Assembly (NCBI GenBank): GCA_037200685.1
Contig: JBBCIG010000004.1
Span: 1-64,000, forward strand
DNA length: 64,000 nt
Origin: JAJKIP01 sp037200685
GTDB taxonomy: Bacteria > Bacteroidota > Bacteroidia > Chitinophagales > Chitinophagaceae
Reading direction: 5' to 3'
A program made the translations under genes and the position numbers. The notes beneath the pieces were generated by a model. The model saw only the letters and a list, made by a program, of their open reading frames with translations. It made no database searches and was not told the origin of the DNA. Position 1 is the first letter of the stretch. Each line of letters starts with the position of its first letter. This document shows positions 46,795-55,925 of this stretch, in pieces.

Positions 46795-47313
46795 ATGAGG
46801 ATAAAAATAAATGGCTTTATAGCAACTTCAACCACTTTTATAGCAATTGTTATTATCTCTTGCAATTCGTCGACAGGTAAAACAACAAATACCGAACAGT
46901 CCGCACCGGTTGTTGAACAATTAGTATTTGATAAATTAGTTGGCACCTGGCAACTTGAAGATGGCAAAAATTTTGAAAGATGGACAAAGAATGCCGACGG
47001 AAATTTCCGCTCCGTTGCTTTTACTGCAAAGGGAACGGATACATCATGGAATGAACAAGCCAATATTTATCCCGAAGCGGGCAAATGGATTTTTGAAAAT
47101 ACAGTGAAAGGACAAAACGACGGGAAGGCGGTAAAGTTTGTATCGTCTTTGTTAACAGAGAAGAGTGTTCAGTTCAGTAACCCTGCACATGATTTTCCTA
47201 CGGATGTTAATTACACAATGGGTGATACCAATACAATAAATGCATTTATTATTGGGCCGAATAGTAAAAGTGGAAAAGATACAATTCCGTTCAATTATAT
47301 ACGAGTGAAGTAA
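46795..47313 (+). CDS. DUF6265-like lipoprotein
   Basis: A 172-residue lipoprotein with signal MRIKINGFIATSTTFIAIVI and lipobox ISCNSS (Cys23). The mature part reads FDKLVGTWQLEDGKNFERWT, GNFRSVAFTAKGTDTSWNEQ and the landmark VQFSNPAHDFPTDVNYTMGD. A small beta-barrel (lipocalin-like) fold of the DUF6265 group is likely; 'LVGTWQLEDG' and 'NPAHDFP' support this. Function unknown. It is intact and convergent with the T9SS-type gene to the right. Confidence 0.7.
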   Translation: MRIKINGFIATSTTFIAIVIISCNSSTGKTTNTEQSAPVVEQLVFDKLVGTWQLEDGKNFERWTKNADGNFRSVAFTAKGTDTSWNEQANIYPEAGKWIFENTVKGQNDGKAVKFVSSLLTEKSVQFSNPAHDFPTDVNYTMGDTNTINAFIIGPNSKSGKDTIPFNYIRVK

Positions 47314-47314
47314 C

Positions 47315-48751
47315 TCACCGCACCAATGTAACTGTTCCTCTCATATTTTTATAATTCCCTTTTCTGAAATTAACGGTGTAAATATAAATACCTGAAGGCT
47401 GTGGTTTGCCATTAAAAGTGCCGTCCCATGATACGATCGCATCTTTTATATGATATATTAACTGTCCCCAGCGGTTAAAAATTTTTACTTCCCCTTCATA
47501 AGAAGGATCAAGAAAAGGGATTTGCCAAACATCATTGCAGTTGGAACAAATATTCCTGCCACCACTTTTATGTCTGTTTTATCATCATCCATACATCCAA
47601 AAGCCGAAACAGCCGAAAGTGTATAGGTTATATCCGAAGGCGGTGAAATAGTTGGGTCTAATATTGTTTTATCATTTATAAAATTATCAGGAGACCACTC
47701 AAATGTTATTTGCTCTCCTTCAGCTTCTCCGTTCAAAGTGGCGGGATAGCCCAGAATCATCACCCTGTCCGCTCCTGCATTTACGACAGGATTGGGATGA
47801 ACATTTATTATCATCAGGTTTGATGCAATACGACATGAACTGACAGTGGCGACACTTGCCTCAATCACGGTGATCCTATACAATAATTACCCGGCGATGC
47901 CGTGGCCGGCCGCAGGTAACTTAAAGAAGTAGCTCCCGCTATATCTTTCCATGTTATTCCTTTATCACTGCTTAGCTGCCACTGGTACAAAGGCGAAATA
48001 TAACCCGCACTTCCATTGGAATTAAACGTATATGAATTTGTATTGCCTTCACATACATTCACCGTATCGGTTGCATTGCCGGTAACCGCCGCGTCAATCT
48101 TTGATCCGCATGGACGAAAAGTAATATCATCCATAGCAATATCATTACCGATACCTCCCGGTGCGTTATTTTTCATCCGTAAAACAATCGCTGCATTAGT
48201 TGCCGGCGTGGTAAAGAAAAATCCATACTGTTTCCATTCAGGAATGCTGGCAACAGGAATGCCGCCTGTATTAAACGATTGCAACACTGTACCGCCTGGT
48301 GTCTCAATACTAAAAGTAATATCGGGTAATATACTTCCAAACTGTTTAATAACATTCATGATCCATGCCGCGAACTCATATGTCGTGCCCGGACACAGAT
48401 CAGTGACAGTTGACACAAAGAAATCACCGGGGTCATACGTGGCATTCACCAATAAAAAGTTTCCTCCTCCTGTATGATCATTCGTTATCGTGTGCCATGC
48501 GTTAAAACAATTGGAGGTGGCGCCGGTAATTGTATAATAGCCATCGTTTGGACAAGTGGAAGAAGTATAAATATAGCTGTCCGGCGCTTTATAATTGAAA
48601 TTGCTGCCAGCGCTGAAGGTAATGTTAACGCAGGATCGCCGAGGCTGCCGTTGCATAATTGAGCTTTCGCCCCAATACCCTGGAGGAATATAAAGAAGAA
48701 TAATAATGGCCGCGACAATTTAATGCTACTAAAAACACACAATCCAGGCAC
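47315..48751 (-). pseudogene. Gliding-motility-associated C-terminal (T9SS type B) protein, frameshifted
   Basis: A signal region (RPLLFFFIFLQGIGAKAQ) precedes LCNGSLGDP, then FSAGSNFNYKAPDSYIYTSS, TCPNDGYYTITGATSNCFNA, FVSTVTDLCPGTTYEFAAWI and KNNAPGGIGNDIAMDDITFR, a carbohydrate-binding/lectin-like jelly roll. A PKD/Ig-like segment (NPVVNAGADRVMILGYPATL, FEWSPDNFI) follows, and the end is the CHU/gliding C-terminal domain: GEVKIFNRWGQLIYHIKDAI, GKPQPSGIYIYTVNFRKGNY and GTVTLVR. Slips are near 48640, 47880 and 47520. It would be exported by the type IX system to the cell surface. About 480 residues. Confidence 0.8.
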
Positions 48752-48830
48752 AGTTAACCAGTTTGAACGGCTAATTTATAGTTTTTATACTGTATGGGAA
48801 ATCTTATTACTCAAATCCATGCAGAAAATA

Positions 48831-48856
48831 AAATACCTCCAATTACGGAGGTATTT
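48831..48856 (-). terminator. Rho-independent terminator of the GYF protein gene
   Basis: AAATACCTCC / GGAGGTATTT forms a perfect 10-bp stem around AATTAC, 23 bases after the stop codon on the minus strand, followed by TATTTTCTG. Confidence 0.8.
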
Positions 48857-48878
48857 ATCAAATAATTTATAACAACAA

Positions 48879-49706
48879 TTAAATCCCAGGCGGACTAATC
48901 AAACTTCGCAACACTTCCACTTGTCCCGCTGTTGTCCATTGCGTAAGCGGCTCATACCATACTGGTGTATTGGCGTTGATAGGCTTGCTTCTTAATTGAT
49001 CCAATGTAAATGGCCCTTGCTGACCGGTACTATCCGTATAATAAAATAATTTTCGGCTCCAATCGCTACCCGCAGCCACTGCCGGGGCACTCACCGCAGT
49101 ATTGATAACACTGCGCAAACTTTCTTCCCTTTCCGCTTTTATCCATTCCGGAAGCGGATCGTACCAGATCATCGTCGAGGCGGTAATAGATTTACCACTC
49201 ATTTGCTCCAGGGTAAAAGGCCCTTGCTGCAAGCCCGCCTTGTCCATATAATAATATTGTTTTTTAATTACCGGCTCTGTCCGTTGCGGTGCCACCACCA
49301 CTTGTTGTTGCACATGATCAATAATCCCTTTCAGTCCCGCTACTTTTCCGGCGGTCGTCCATTCCAAAAGCGGATCATACCATACCGGCGTTGTTGATTT
49401 TATCGGCCTGCTTTTTAATTGTTCCAATGTAAATGGTCCCTGCTGACCATGATCATCTGTATAATAATATGATTTTGCACTCCAGTCTTCTTCCTTCACT
49501 GTTACGATCGGCGGCGAAGTGATTTGCGATGCCGGCACTTTGCTGTTCAGCAACCCGCTCAATTCTTCAATTTCACCAGCCGGTTTCCATTGCGGCAATG
49601 ACTCATACCAAACCAATGTCTGCGGGGTAATGATCTTACTTTGCAGGTCTGCCATATCAAACGGCCCGTATTGTGTTGTACCGTCGTGCAAAAAATACTT
49701 TTTCAT
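48879..49706 (-). CDS. Protein of four GYF_2 (DUF4339) domains
   Basis: The 275-residue protein is four tandem copies of a ~50-residue GYF_2 domain (residues about 1-50, 75-125, 149-197, 221-270), each with the pattern YYYxD...G(Q)QGPFTLEQL, xxTPVWYDPLPEWxxAG. The spacers are Pro/Val-rich linkers. GYF domains bind proline-rich peptides, so this may be a scaffold; usually GYF_2 is joined to a membrane domain, which is lacking here. No signal peptide is seen. A TAAATTTG box (49733-49740) precedes it and a dispersed repeat lies 89 bases upstream. The gene is intact. Confidence 0.85.
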   Translation of the reverse strand: MKKYFLHDGTTQYGPFDMADLQSKIITPQTLVWYESLPQWKPAGEIEELSGLLNSKVPASQITSPPIVTVKEEDWSAKSYYYTDDHGQQGPFTLEQLKSRPIKSTTPVWYDPLLEWTTAGKVAGLKGIIDHVQQQVVVAPQRTEPVIKKQYYYMDKAGLQQGPFTLEQMSGKSITASTMIWYDPLPEWIKAEREESLRSVINTAVSAPAVAAGSDWSRKLFYYTDSTGQQGPFTLDQLRSKPINANTPVWYEPLTQWTTAGQVEVLRSLISPPGI

Positions 49707-49732
49707 TATACTCTCTTTTTTACTGTGGGTTT

Positions 49733-49740
49733 CAAATTTA
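49733..49740 (-). promoter_or_regulatory. -7 promoter box of the GYF gene
   Basis: On the minus strand TAAATTTG fits TAnnTTTG and lies 26 bases upstream of the start codon, giving a leader of about 20 bases. Confidence 0.5.
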
Positions 49741-49794
49741 CGTGTTTTTTCAAATCTCTAATGCTATCGCCTGAAGCAGGATTATTTTTATTTT

Positions 49795-49945
49795 CCCAAC
49801 TGCATTGCTACTATCATCGTCTGTTGCGTCGCACTCTTCATCTTTCTGTTCTCTATTCAGAATTATTGAAGTATCCTATTCAATTTATGATCTTCTAAAA
49901 GCAAGGGCTGTGCGCTGTTCCTCTCCTTTAGGAGAGGTTAGGTGA
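49795..49945 (-). repeat. Dispersed repeat, copy j with module C
   Basis: CCCAACTGCATTGCTACTAT, CATCGTCTGTTGCGTCGCAC, TCTTCATCTTTCTGTTCTCT, ATTCAGAATT is the core; CTAAAAGCAAGGGCTGTGCG, CTGTTCCTCTCCTTTAGGAG is module C (49893-49945). It faces the GYF gene start. The rest of 49707-50086 is low-complexity (CTCCCAACTCCTAACTCTTA type) without a gene. Confidence 0.9.
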
Positions 49946-50086
49946 GGTTCCATTCACCCTCTCCCAACTCCTAACTCTTAACTCACAACTCCAAACTCGC
50001 AACTCTTCAAATTTACTTCTTCCCTTATTATTGCCCTAACAAATATTTCACATCTTTCGCATCGAATTCTTCAGTATCTTTTAATA

Positions 50087-50902
50087 GTGAAACGGATCCT
50101 TGTAATAGCCCTCCTGCTTCTTTTTCAACATGCGGTCACCACCGCCCAGGATCTCAACGGTTTCTGGAAAGGCACTTTTCGCATGCAGGGTTGTTTCACT
50201 TCCAATAATATAGAATTACAAATCAATATAAAAGACGGGGCTGCCACCGGCGATTCCTATCATTACCAGGATATCGATAACTATGTAAAGAAAAAGATCA
50301 CCGCGAGTTATGATCCATCCCAAAAAAAATTGACGGTAAATGAAGGCTTCGTCACCACTATTCATATTCCCCAACGTTGCGTCGTATGTATCAAAGAATT
50401 CCGTCTTGTTTACAGCAGGGCCGGTAATGTGGAGACATTGCGTGGCTTATGGAGCGGCAATGTAATGAACACCAATCTCGCCTGCGGCGTTGACAGCATC
50501 GTTCTCACCAGGGTAAAAGAATCCGCCTTTAAAGAAATCCCCGAAATAAAAGTAGACACTGGCGTCGTTCGCCTTGACTTTTATGATAATGCCACAATAG
50601 ATGGTGATTCCATCACGGTGAAAGTAAACAACCAGGTGGTCATATCTCACCAGCGTCTTACGGCTAAAGCTATTACCACTTATATACACGTGGATGCACA
50701 ACAGCCTTTTCATGAAGTGGAAATGATAGCGGAAAATTTAGGAAGCATTCCTCCTAATACAGCGGTGCTGGTCATCACAGCCGGGGAAAATATTCAGCGC
50801 TTATCGCTTAGTTCTGCCGAAGCAAAAAGCGCCAGGGTAAGGATCGTATATGAAAAAGGAAATATAACTACCCGGGAACCTGCGAAATTTTCTGTACGAT
50901 AA
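50087..50902 (+). CDS. Exported protein of unknown function
   Basis: A 271-residue protein with signal peptide MKRILVIALLLLFQHAVTTA. Residues 22-140 look like a lipocalin-type or immunoglobulin-like beta domain (DLNGFWKGTFRMQGCFTSNN, IELQINIKDGAATGDSYHYQ, GNVETLRGLWSGNV), with Cys pairs that could be disulfide-linked. Residues 160-260 form a second beta domain (RLDFYDNATIDGDSITVKVN, VHVDAQQPFHEVEMIAENLG). Such two-domain proteins with a 'DNATIDGDSITV' strand occur in Bacteroidota as uncharacterised secreted proteins. Intact. It is followed 44 bases later by the MBL hydrolase. Confidence 0.65.
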   Translation: MKRILVIALLLLFQHAVTTAQDLNGFWKGTFRMQGCFTSNNIELQINIKDGAATGDSYHYQDIDNYVKKKITASYDPSQKKLTVNEGFVTTIHIPQRCVVCIKEFRLVYSRAGNVETLRGLWSGNVMNTNLACGVDSIVLTRVKESAFKEIPEIKVDTGVVRLDFYDNATIDGDSITVKVNNQVVISHQRLTAKAITTYIHVDAQQPFHEVEMIAENLGSIPPNTAVLVITAGENIQRLSLSSAEAKSARVRIVYEKGNITTREPAKFSVR

Positions 50903-50946
50903 TAGAGTGACTTCCTTCCTGATTCAGTAATTTGCCGCTTCTTACA

Positions 50947-51780
50947 ATGTCACTGCATATTTCATCACTCAATTCTGGTAGCAATGGTAATTGCTATTAT
51001 ATCGGCAACGATAATGAAGCTGTATTAATAGATGCGGGCATCAGTTGCCGTGAGACCGAAAAAAGGATGCAACGGCTCGGCCTGAGCATGGAAAAAGTAA
51101 AAGCGGTTTTTATTTCCCACGAACATTCTGATCATATCAGCGGGCTTACCGTATTATCTAAAAAATATAAGTTACCTGTTTATATTACTCCGAATACCGA
51201 AAAAATTGGTCGGCTGCATTTAGACAATAAACTAATCAATCGTTTTAAGGCAGGCGAAATGATCACTATCGGTGAGCTGACTGTTATCCCCTTTCAAAAA
51301 GAACATGATGCCTCCGATCCGCATAGTTTCATTGTCTGTTCTTCCTCTGTGAAAATCGGCGTTTTTACAGATATCGGCGTCGCCTGCAAACAGGTCATCT
51401 ATTATTTTAAGCAGTGCCATGCGGCTTTTCTTGAATCCAACTATGACGAAGACATGCTGATGAACGGAGGCTATCCTTATTACCTGAAGAAACGCATTTC
51501 CGATGGTAAAGGCCATTTATCAAATGCAGAAGCGCTTTCCCTTTTCAGGGAACACCGTCCGGCGTTTATGAGCCACCTGATCTTATCCCATCTCTCAAAA
51601 AATAATAACAGCCCGGAATTGGTGAATCAATTATTCCAGCAACATGCCGATGGCAGAAGAATTATTGTTGCATCCCGCAATGAAGAAACTGAAGTTTATT
51701 TTATAAGCAATCAACGGGCAGTTTTGAAAAAGGTATTGCAAAAGAAAAAAGTAAGGCCGGAACAGCTTTCATTATTCTGA
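50947..51780 (+). CDS. WalJ/YycJ-like MBL-fold metallo-hydrolase
   Basis: A 277-residue metallo-beta-lactamase-fold enzyme. The zinc motif HEHSDH is at residues 58-63 (VFISHEHSDHISGLTVLSKK), preceded by LNSGSNGNCYYIGNDNEAVL and LIDAGISCRE; the second metal Asp is in IGVFTDIGV and the final His motif in LILSHLSKNNN. It resembles WalJ (YycJ/VicX), a 5'-3' exonuclease-like protein linked to DNA repair or cell-wall control in Firmicutes; the Bacteroidota role is not established. The ATG at 50947 is preferred because family proteins begin at MSLHISSLNSG. Confidence 0.88.
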   Translation: MSLHISSLNSGSNGNCYYIGNDNEAVLIDAGISCRETEKRMQRLGLSMEKVKAVFISHEHSDHISGLTVLSKKYKLPVYITPNTEKIGRLHLDNKLINRFKAGEMITIGELTVIPFQKEHDASDPHSFIVCSSSVKIGVFTDIGVACKQVIYYFKQCHAAFLESNYDEDMLMNGGYPYYLKKRISDGKGHLSNAEALSLFREHRPAFMSHLILSHLSKNNNSPELVNQLFQQHADGRRIIVASRNEETEVYFISNQRAVLKKVLQKKKVRPEQLSLF

Positions 51781-51786
51781 TCATTG

Positions 51787-52511
51787 CTACCGGTTAATTT
51801 CTATTTCAATTATATAACTTCCTTCTTCCAACAATTCCATATCGATCAGTTCTGAAGAAACAGTTAGTTTCATTTGCATCGGGTATGATGCGTTAAATAA
51901 AATAGTTTCAGTTTTCTTCATGTACTCATAATATTCCATTCTTGTGTACCCTCCGAGGCTCAGGCCAATATTATCCACTTTCATTTTAAGCGGCTGAACA
52001 TTCTTCGTTCCATTTTTATCATTCAAACTGGCGGTGCTGCTCGTGGTGTTCCTGACCAGGAAACTCACACGGTTTATTTTATCCTTTTTAAATTTCACTA
52101 TCACATTGGTGACCGCCATACTTACGGAATTAATTTTATATGGTTTTTCATATTTGCCTTTGTATTCGTCATCCTTCCAGAAACCTCCTTCCGTGCTATC
52201 TTCCGCATTGGGCCTTTTCCATTTCATAAACCCTTTTCCATCCAAATGGCCTTTTGTAAAATGACCGCTGTAAACATCTCCGTTTGCCCAGGTATAAATG
52301 CCTTCTCCATCAGGCAATCCCGATTTAAACTCACCTTCATACGTATCTGTCCCAACAGCCTTGCCTTTTCCGTCTGCTTTACCCCGTTTACAATCCCCGG
52401 TATAAGTACCTTTAATATCTTTTTTTTCAACCTGCAATCCTGCGAAAAAACAGGGAAAAAAATAAATAAGGAAAAAGCAAGTAAAGAGTTGGAGGCAATA
52501 ATATATTTCAT
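51787..52511 (-). pseudogene. MORN-repeat exported protein, homopolymer frameshift
   Basis: The N-terminus MKYIIASNSLLAFSLFIFFP-VFSQ (52511) is a signal peptide. A run of eight A's (sense strand) near 52415-52425 shifts the frame; the continuation reads DIKGTYTGDCKRGKADGKGK, AVGTDTYEGEFKSGLPDGEG, IYTWANGDVYSGHFTKGHLD and GKGFMKWKRP: three or four MORN repeats. The C-terminal half is a beta domain (VSMAVTNVIVKFKKDKINRV ... GYTRMEYYEYMKKTETILF). MORN proteins often act as membrane or envelope scaffolds. About 240 residues when repaired. The single-base difference in an A-run is most likely a sequencing slip. Confidence 0.8.
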
Positions 52512-52755
52512 ATGCTAAGCTTGTCTGTAAAATTAATAAAAAGTAAGCCGGGAATTGCATGTTCCAGTATTTCGACTGCGGTAAAACCAAACACGCCTCA
52601 ATTCGAAACTCGAAATCAACAATTCATCAACTGCTTTCTCTTCTTCTTCCGTTTATGCTTTGCGTCGGTTCAGCACGACGTTACTTTTATGGCATGAACG
52701 GCAAAATCAACGTTCATTTTCAAGAAACCTATCCATGAGATTTCGACTAATCAAT

Positions 52756-52773
52756 TTAACCATTAAACCTTAT
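52756..52773 (+). promoter_or_regulatory. Conserved leader motif TTAACCATTAAACCTTAT
   Basis: This 18-base sequence lies 5 bases before the ATG of the DUF2807 lipoprotein and occurs again at 61630-61647 in front of another ATG. It may be a shared promoter/leader element or translation enhancer. Confidence 0.5.
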
Positions 52774-52778
52774 TTTTT

Positions 52779-53500
52779 ATGATTAAGCAATTTATGTTTC
52801 TTAAAAAATGGATGATTGCTCCTTTATTCCTGTTCATTCTTTTCTCCTGCAAGAAAGATAAGGTAGAAAACTCTCCTGTTATTGAAAAGAATTCGCTTTT
52901 GCTGGTTTCAATAAAATTAATTCCAGCAATACATTTAATATTATTGTTAGCAAAGGCGTTGTATTCCAGGTGAAAGCGAAAGGCCCTGCGGCCTATCTCG
53001 ATGACATGGAAGTAAATATTATAAACGGGCAAACACTGGACATTCAATATGATAAAAATTACAGCAATCGCAAGTCCGTGGATGTTTTTATTACTGTTCC
53101 AGATTTGTTGCAATTAACATTAGCAGCTGCGGGAAAGGTGAAATAAATGGCTTTGCAAATAGTAATCATGTTATACGTACGGTGCTATCTGCCGTTCTAG
53201 CTGTGTACTAAACGGCGCTCCTGTAATGTAAATTTTGTTTTAGAGAGCGGTTCGCAACTGGAAGTAAACGGAACTACCGCAAACATTTACGGTTCATTAT
53301 CCGCGGGAAGCCAATTAAATGCTTATGATCTTACTTCAACGGAAGTAGACATTGAAGCCACAAGCGGATCGGTTGCTTATGTAAAAGTGCAGGATGCCAT
53401 TTTCGCCGCTGCTTCAGGTGGAAGCAAAGTTTATTATAAAGGAAACCCTGTCACAAAACATTTTGAAACCAGCAGTGGCGGACAAGTAATACAAGAATAA
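52779..53500 (+). pseudogene. DUF2807 (head GIN domain) lipoprotein, frameshifted
   Basis: MIKQFMFLKKWMIAPLFLFI with lipobox LFSCKK (Cys24) is the signal. After several slips the chain reads FNKINSSNTFNIIVSKGVVF, QVKAKGPAAYLDDMEVNIIN, GQTLDIQYDKNYSNRKSVDV, FITVPDLLQLTLAAAGKVKI and then SGSQLEVNGTTANIYGSLSA, GSQLNAYDLTSTEVDIEATS and GSVAYVKVQDAIFAAASGGS, ending KHFETSSGGQVIQE. This is the GIN/DUF2807 beta-helix family, head domain plus repeats. Lipid-anchored in the periplasm or surface; role unknown. Breaks near 52895, 53145 and 53215. Confidence 0.82.
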
Positions 53501-53737
53501 ACGACCCTATTTATCGCATTAAAACCCCTAAAGCTCATCCTTTATTGATCTTTACGGGTTTCCCATTAACGCATAAATTTATTGGCAGGGTATTGGCACC
53601 TTACTATATGGTCAGCAGGAAACAATGAATCGTATAATCACTATGTGTGTTTGACTAAGTATTTAATTTATTCTAAACACAAGTTTAATTTGAAATGAGA
53701 GAATTTGATTATATGAAATATTTATTTTTCTGTTTGC

Positions 53738-53768
53738 TTGTGAAAACTTCCGAAGTAAAATAACTTTG
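53738..53768 (+). promoter_or_regulatory. Promoter of the T9SS type A gene
   Basis: TTG at 53738-53740 and TAACTTTG at 53761-53768, separated by 20 bases, fit the Bacteroidota -33/-7 consensus (TTTG, N19-21, TAnnTTTG). It lies 24 bases before the gene's first ATG. The remainder of 53501-53737 shows no gene. Confidence 0.7.
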
Positions 53769-53792
53769 CATTGAATTCTGTGCTGACCGAAA

Positions 53793-55208
53793 ATGAAACG
53801 TACCCCCATGAAGCTTTTTACTTTCAAAGTAATAGTGGCCCTTACTGCTATTTGTTTTTATCCCTTCTTCGCAAATAGCCAGGCGGTATCAGGTATCATT
53901 ACAGATTATAATTCTTATTGGAAAAGTTCCATTTCAAATTTAAACGCAACAAAACCGGTTAACAGCCACAACCTGCTTGCATTTACTTATAACGGTACCA
54001 TGTATTCCACCGGAGTAAACAATTCCTTATTGGCCAGCCACGGCGAAACATTTATTGCGGGAGATTTTTGGTCTTTACCTATTGACAATATTTCAGGAAC
54101 AATCAATGGTAACACAAAAGTTGGTTTAGGAGAAATGTATGATGGCGTACACAATGGCGCCAGCACCCCTCCTCCTGCTTACGGTATCAGCAATTACCTG
54201 ACGGATGGCATTAAGGGATTAAATCTCGGGACATGTATCGCCAACCTGCCCCAAGGCTCCATCACATTTTTTATCAATACTATTAACCCGGCTTCTATTG
54301 GAGATGGAATTCCTGATATACTGGTCACACAAATCGCTGACCCAAGTGGTTCATCAGATAACTATGAATTTACCAACCAGGCTAATACTACGGTAGGAAA
54401 TGCGATGAATATTGTTTTTACGAACATCACGCCTGTTGGTACATGGACGGCGGATTTTTATGAAGCGTCTACCAACCCGTTAACTCTTACTGCCGGCTTT
54501 ACAAATACAGACAGGCCACTTCGTTTATGGGCGGCAGACCTGAGTGATTTTGGAATTACCGCGGCTAATTATCAAAGCATCAAAAAATTTAAGATTAATC
54601 TTTCCGGAAACAGTGATGTTGCGTTTGTTGCTTATAATGCACAAGCCATTAATCTCACCAATATATTACCGGTCACACTTACCAGTTTTAAAGGAGCAGT
54701 AGTTAATAAAAATGCAGAACTCAGTTGGGAAACAAAATCAGAGAACAATACGGTTTCTTTTGAAATAGAAAGAAGTGCAGATGCAATAAGTTTTGCAGCA
54801 ATTGGTGAGGTCGCAGCGGCTGGCAATAGTGATGCTGTTCTAAAATATTCCTTTGTTGATACACATCCATTAGATGGCAAAAGTTATTACAGGTTGAAAA
54901 TAAAAGATAGTAATGGTAAAACCTCTTACAGTAATAATATTGTCAAAATAGAAATAAATACACAAACCAGCAGTTTAACTATTTTCCCTAATCCAGCGAA
55001 AGAAAATGTTTTTATTAATCATCCCACAAACACCGGGAATGCGACAATTAAAATATATAACACCGCCGGGAAAATTGAATTGACAAAAGCAATAGTAAGA
55101 GGTTCTGCGCAAACAACTTTGCAAATAAGTCAGCTGGCTAAAGGACTGTATTTTATTGTTTGGCAAAATGAAACGCAGATTGTCAGCAAATCATTGACAA
55201 TACAATAG
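53793..55208 (+). CDS. T9SS type A sorting-domain protein
   Basis: A 471-residue secreted protein: signal peptide (MKLFTFKVIVALTAICFYPF, FANSQ) then an N-terminal beta domain of unknown type (residues 30-285, DYNSYWKSSISNLNATKPVN, DGVHNGASTPPPAYGISNYL), a linker NILPVTLTSFKGAVVNKNAE, a fibronectin-like LSWETKSENNTVSFEIERSA ... YSFVDTHPLDGKSYYRLKIK, and the C-terminal sorting domain (LTIFPNPAKENVFINHPTNT ... LAKGLYFIVWQNETQIVSKS, LTIQ). The sorting domain directs export by the type IX system. The ATG at 53808 (MKLFTF) is an equally plausible start. Confidence 0.9.
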   Translation: MKRTPMKLFTFKVIVALTAICFYPFFANSQAVSGIITDYNSYWKSSISNLNATKPVNSHNLLAFTYNGTMYSTGVNNSLLASHGETFIAGDFWSLPIDNISGTINGNTKVGLGEMYDGVHNGASTPPPAYGISNYLTDGIKGLNLGTCIANLPQGSITFFINTINPASIGDGIPDILVTQIADPSGSSDNYEFTNQANTTVGNAMNIVFTNITPVGTWTADFYEASTNPLTLTAGFTNTDRPLRLWAADLSDFGITAANYQSIKKFKINLSGNSDVAFVAYNAQAINLTNILPVTLTSFKGAVVNKNAELSWETKSENNTVSFEIERSADAISFAAIGEVAAAGNSDAVLKYSFVDTHPLDGKSYYRLKIKDSNGKTSYSNNIVKIEINTQTSSLTIFPNPAKENVFINHPTNTGNATIKIYNTAGKIELTKAIVRGSAQTTLQISQLAKGLYFIVWQNETQIVSKSLTIQ

Positions 55209-55242
55209 ATCAGTTTGTAAACATTCTACCGATAAAAATCAA

Positions 55243-55656
55243 TTACACATCGATTGAATCGTAGACGGTCACTTTCTCCCACAGCGCAGAATAATCTTCC
55301 ACGAATTTTAAATGTATAGGATCAACCTGGTAGCTGGCCTGGTCGGCTGCATTATCAAAAAGGCAAAACCATGACAAAGCATAAGAAGTATCAATCACAT
55401 CCCTGTTGGTATCTGCAGGCTTACCAATATGAAATTGTTTGATTGTTTTTACTTTGGATAGTTTGGTTAATCCTTCTATAAGTTTGGCACGGTCAGCTGC
55501 ATTGCCTTTATTCTTCAGCCAGAAGTATACATGATGGATGAATATATTTTTCAAATCTGTTTCCTGCATAAAATTATTTGTTGCAAAAATAGCTGTTCCG
55601 GCCATTGCAGCGGCACCTGTGTTGCGGATAAATTGACGACGGGATGGTTTTGACAT
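55243..55656 (-). CDS. Dabb-family (stress-responsive alpha/beta barrel) protein, Tat-exported
   Basis: A 137-residue protein: Tat-like signal (MSKPSRRQFIRNTGAAAMAG, TAIFAT) and then a single ferredoxin-like Dabb domain, recognised from KNIFIHHVYFWLKNKGNAAD, RAKLIEGLTKLSKVKTIKQF, HIGKPADTNRDVIDTSYALS, WFCLFDNAADQASYQVDPIH and LKFVEDYSALWEKVTVYDSI. Dabb proteins dimerise into a barrel and have varied or unknown functions; related enzymes include polyketide cyclases. Export is unusual but common in this phylum. Intact. Confidence 0.88.
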   Translation of the reverse strand: MSKPSRRQFIRNTGAAAMAGTAIFATNNFMQETDLKNIFIHHVYFWLKNKGNAADRAKLIEGLTKLSKVKTIKQFHIGKPADTNRDVIDTSYALSWFCLFDNAADQASYQVDPIHLKFVEDYSALWEKVTVYDSIDV

Positions 55657-55745
55657 GTTGTATGGTTTGAAGCATGAATTTAAAGATTATTCGGGAAATG
55701 GGAGGCAGTTATCGTGAGACGTGAAGCGAGAGTAAAGAATTTTCA

Positions 55746-55779
55746 AATCCTTGGAGAGTTTCAAAACTCTCCAAGGATT
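55746..55779. repeat. Perfect 16-bp inverted repeat
   Basis: AATCCTTGGAGAGTTT and AAACTCTCCAAGGATT are separated by CA only. It may form a hairpin or cruciform between genes; such palindromes recur in Bacteroidota genomes. No T-tract follows for good termination. Confidence 0.75.
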
Positions 55780-55837
55780 GTTTACTCTAATTATATTTCG
55801 AAAAAATGAAGTCACCTTAGCTATCAGCAGCTACGAA

Positions 55838-55910
55838 AATGCTGAGTAGAATTCATGCAGGACAAGAGTGCGACGCAACAGCCGATGATAGTAGCAATGC
55901 AGCCGGGCTA
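55838..55910 (+). repeat. Dispersed repeat core, copy k
   Basis: AAATGCTGAGTAGAATTCAT, GCAGGACAAGAGTGCGACGC, AACAGCCGATGATAGTAGCA, ATGCAGCCGGGCT. It faces the 3' end of the convergent phytase-like gene 15 bases away. Confidence 0.9.
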
Positions 55911-55925
55911 CCAATAATCATTTCT

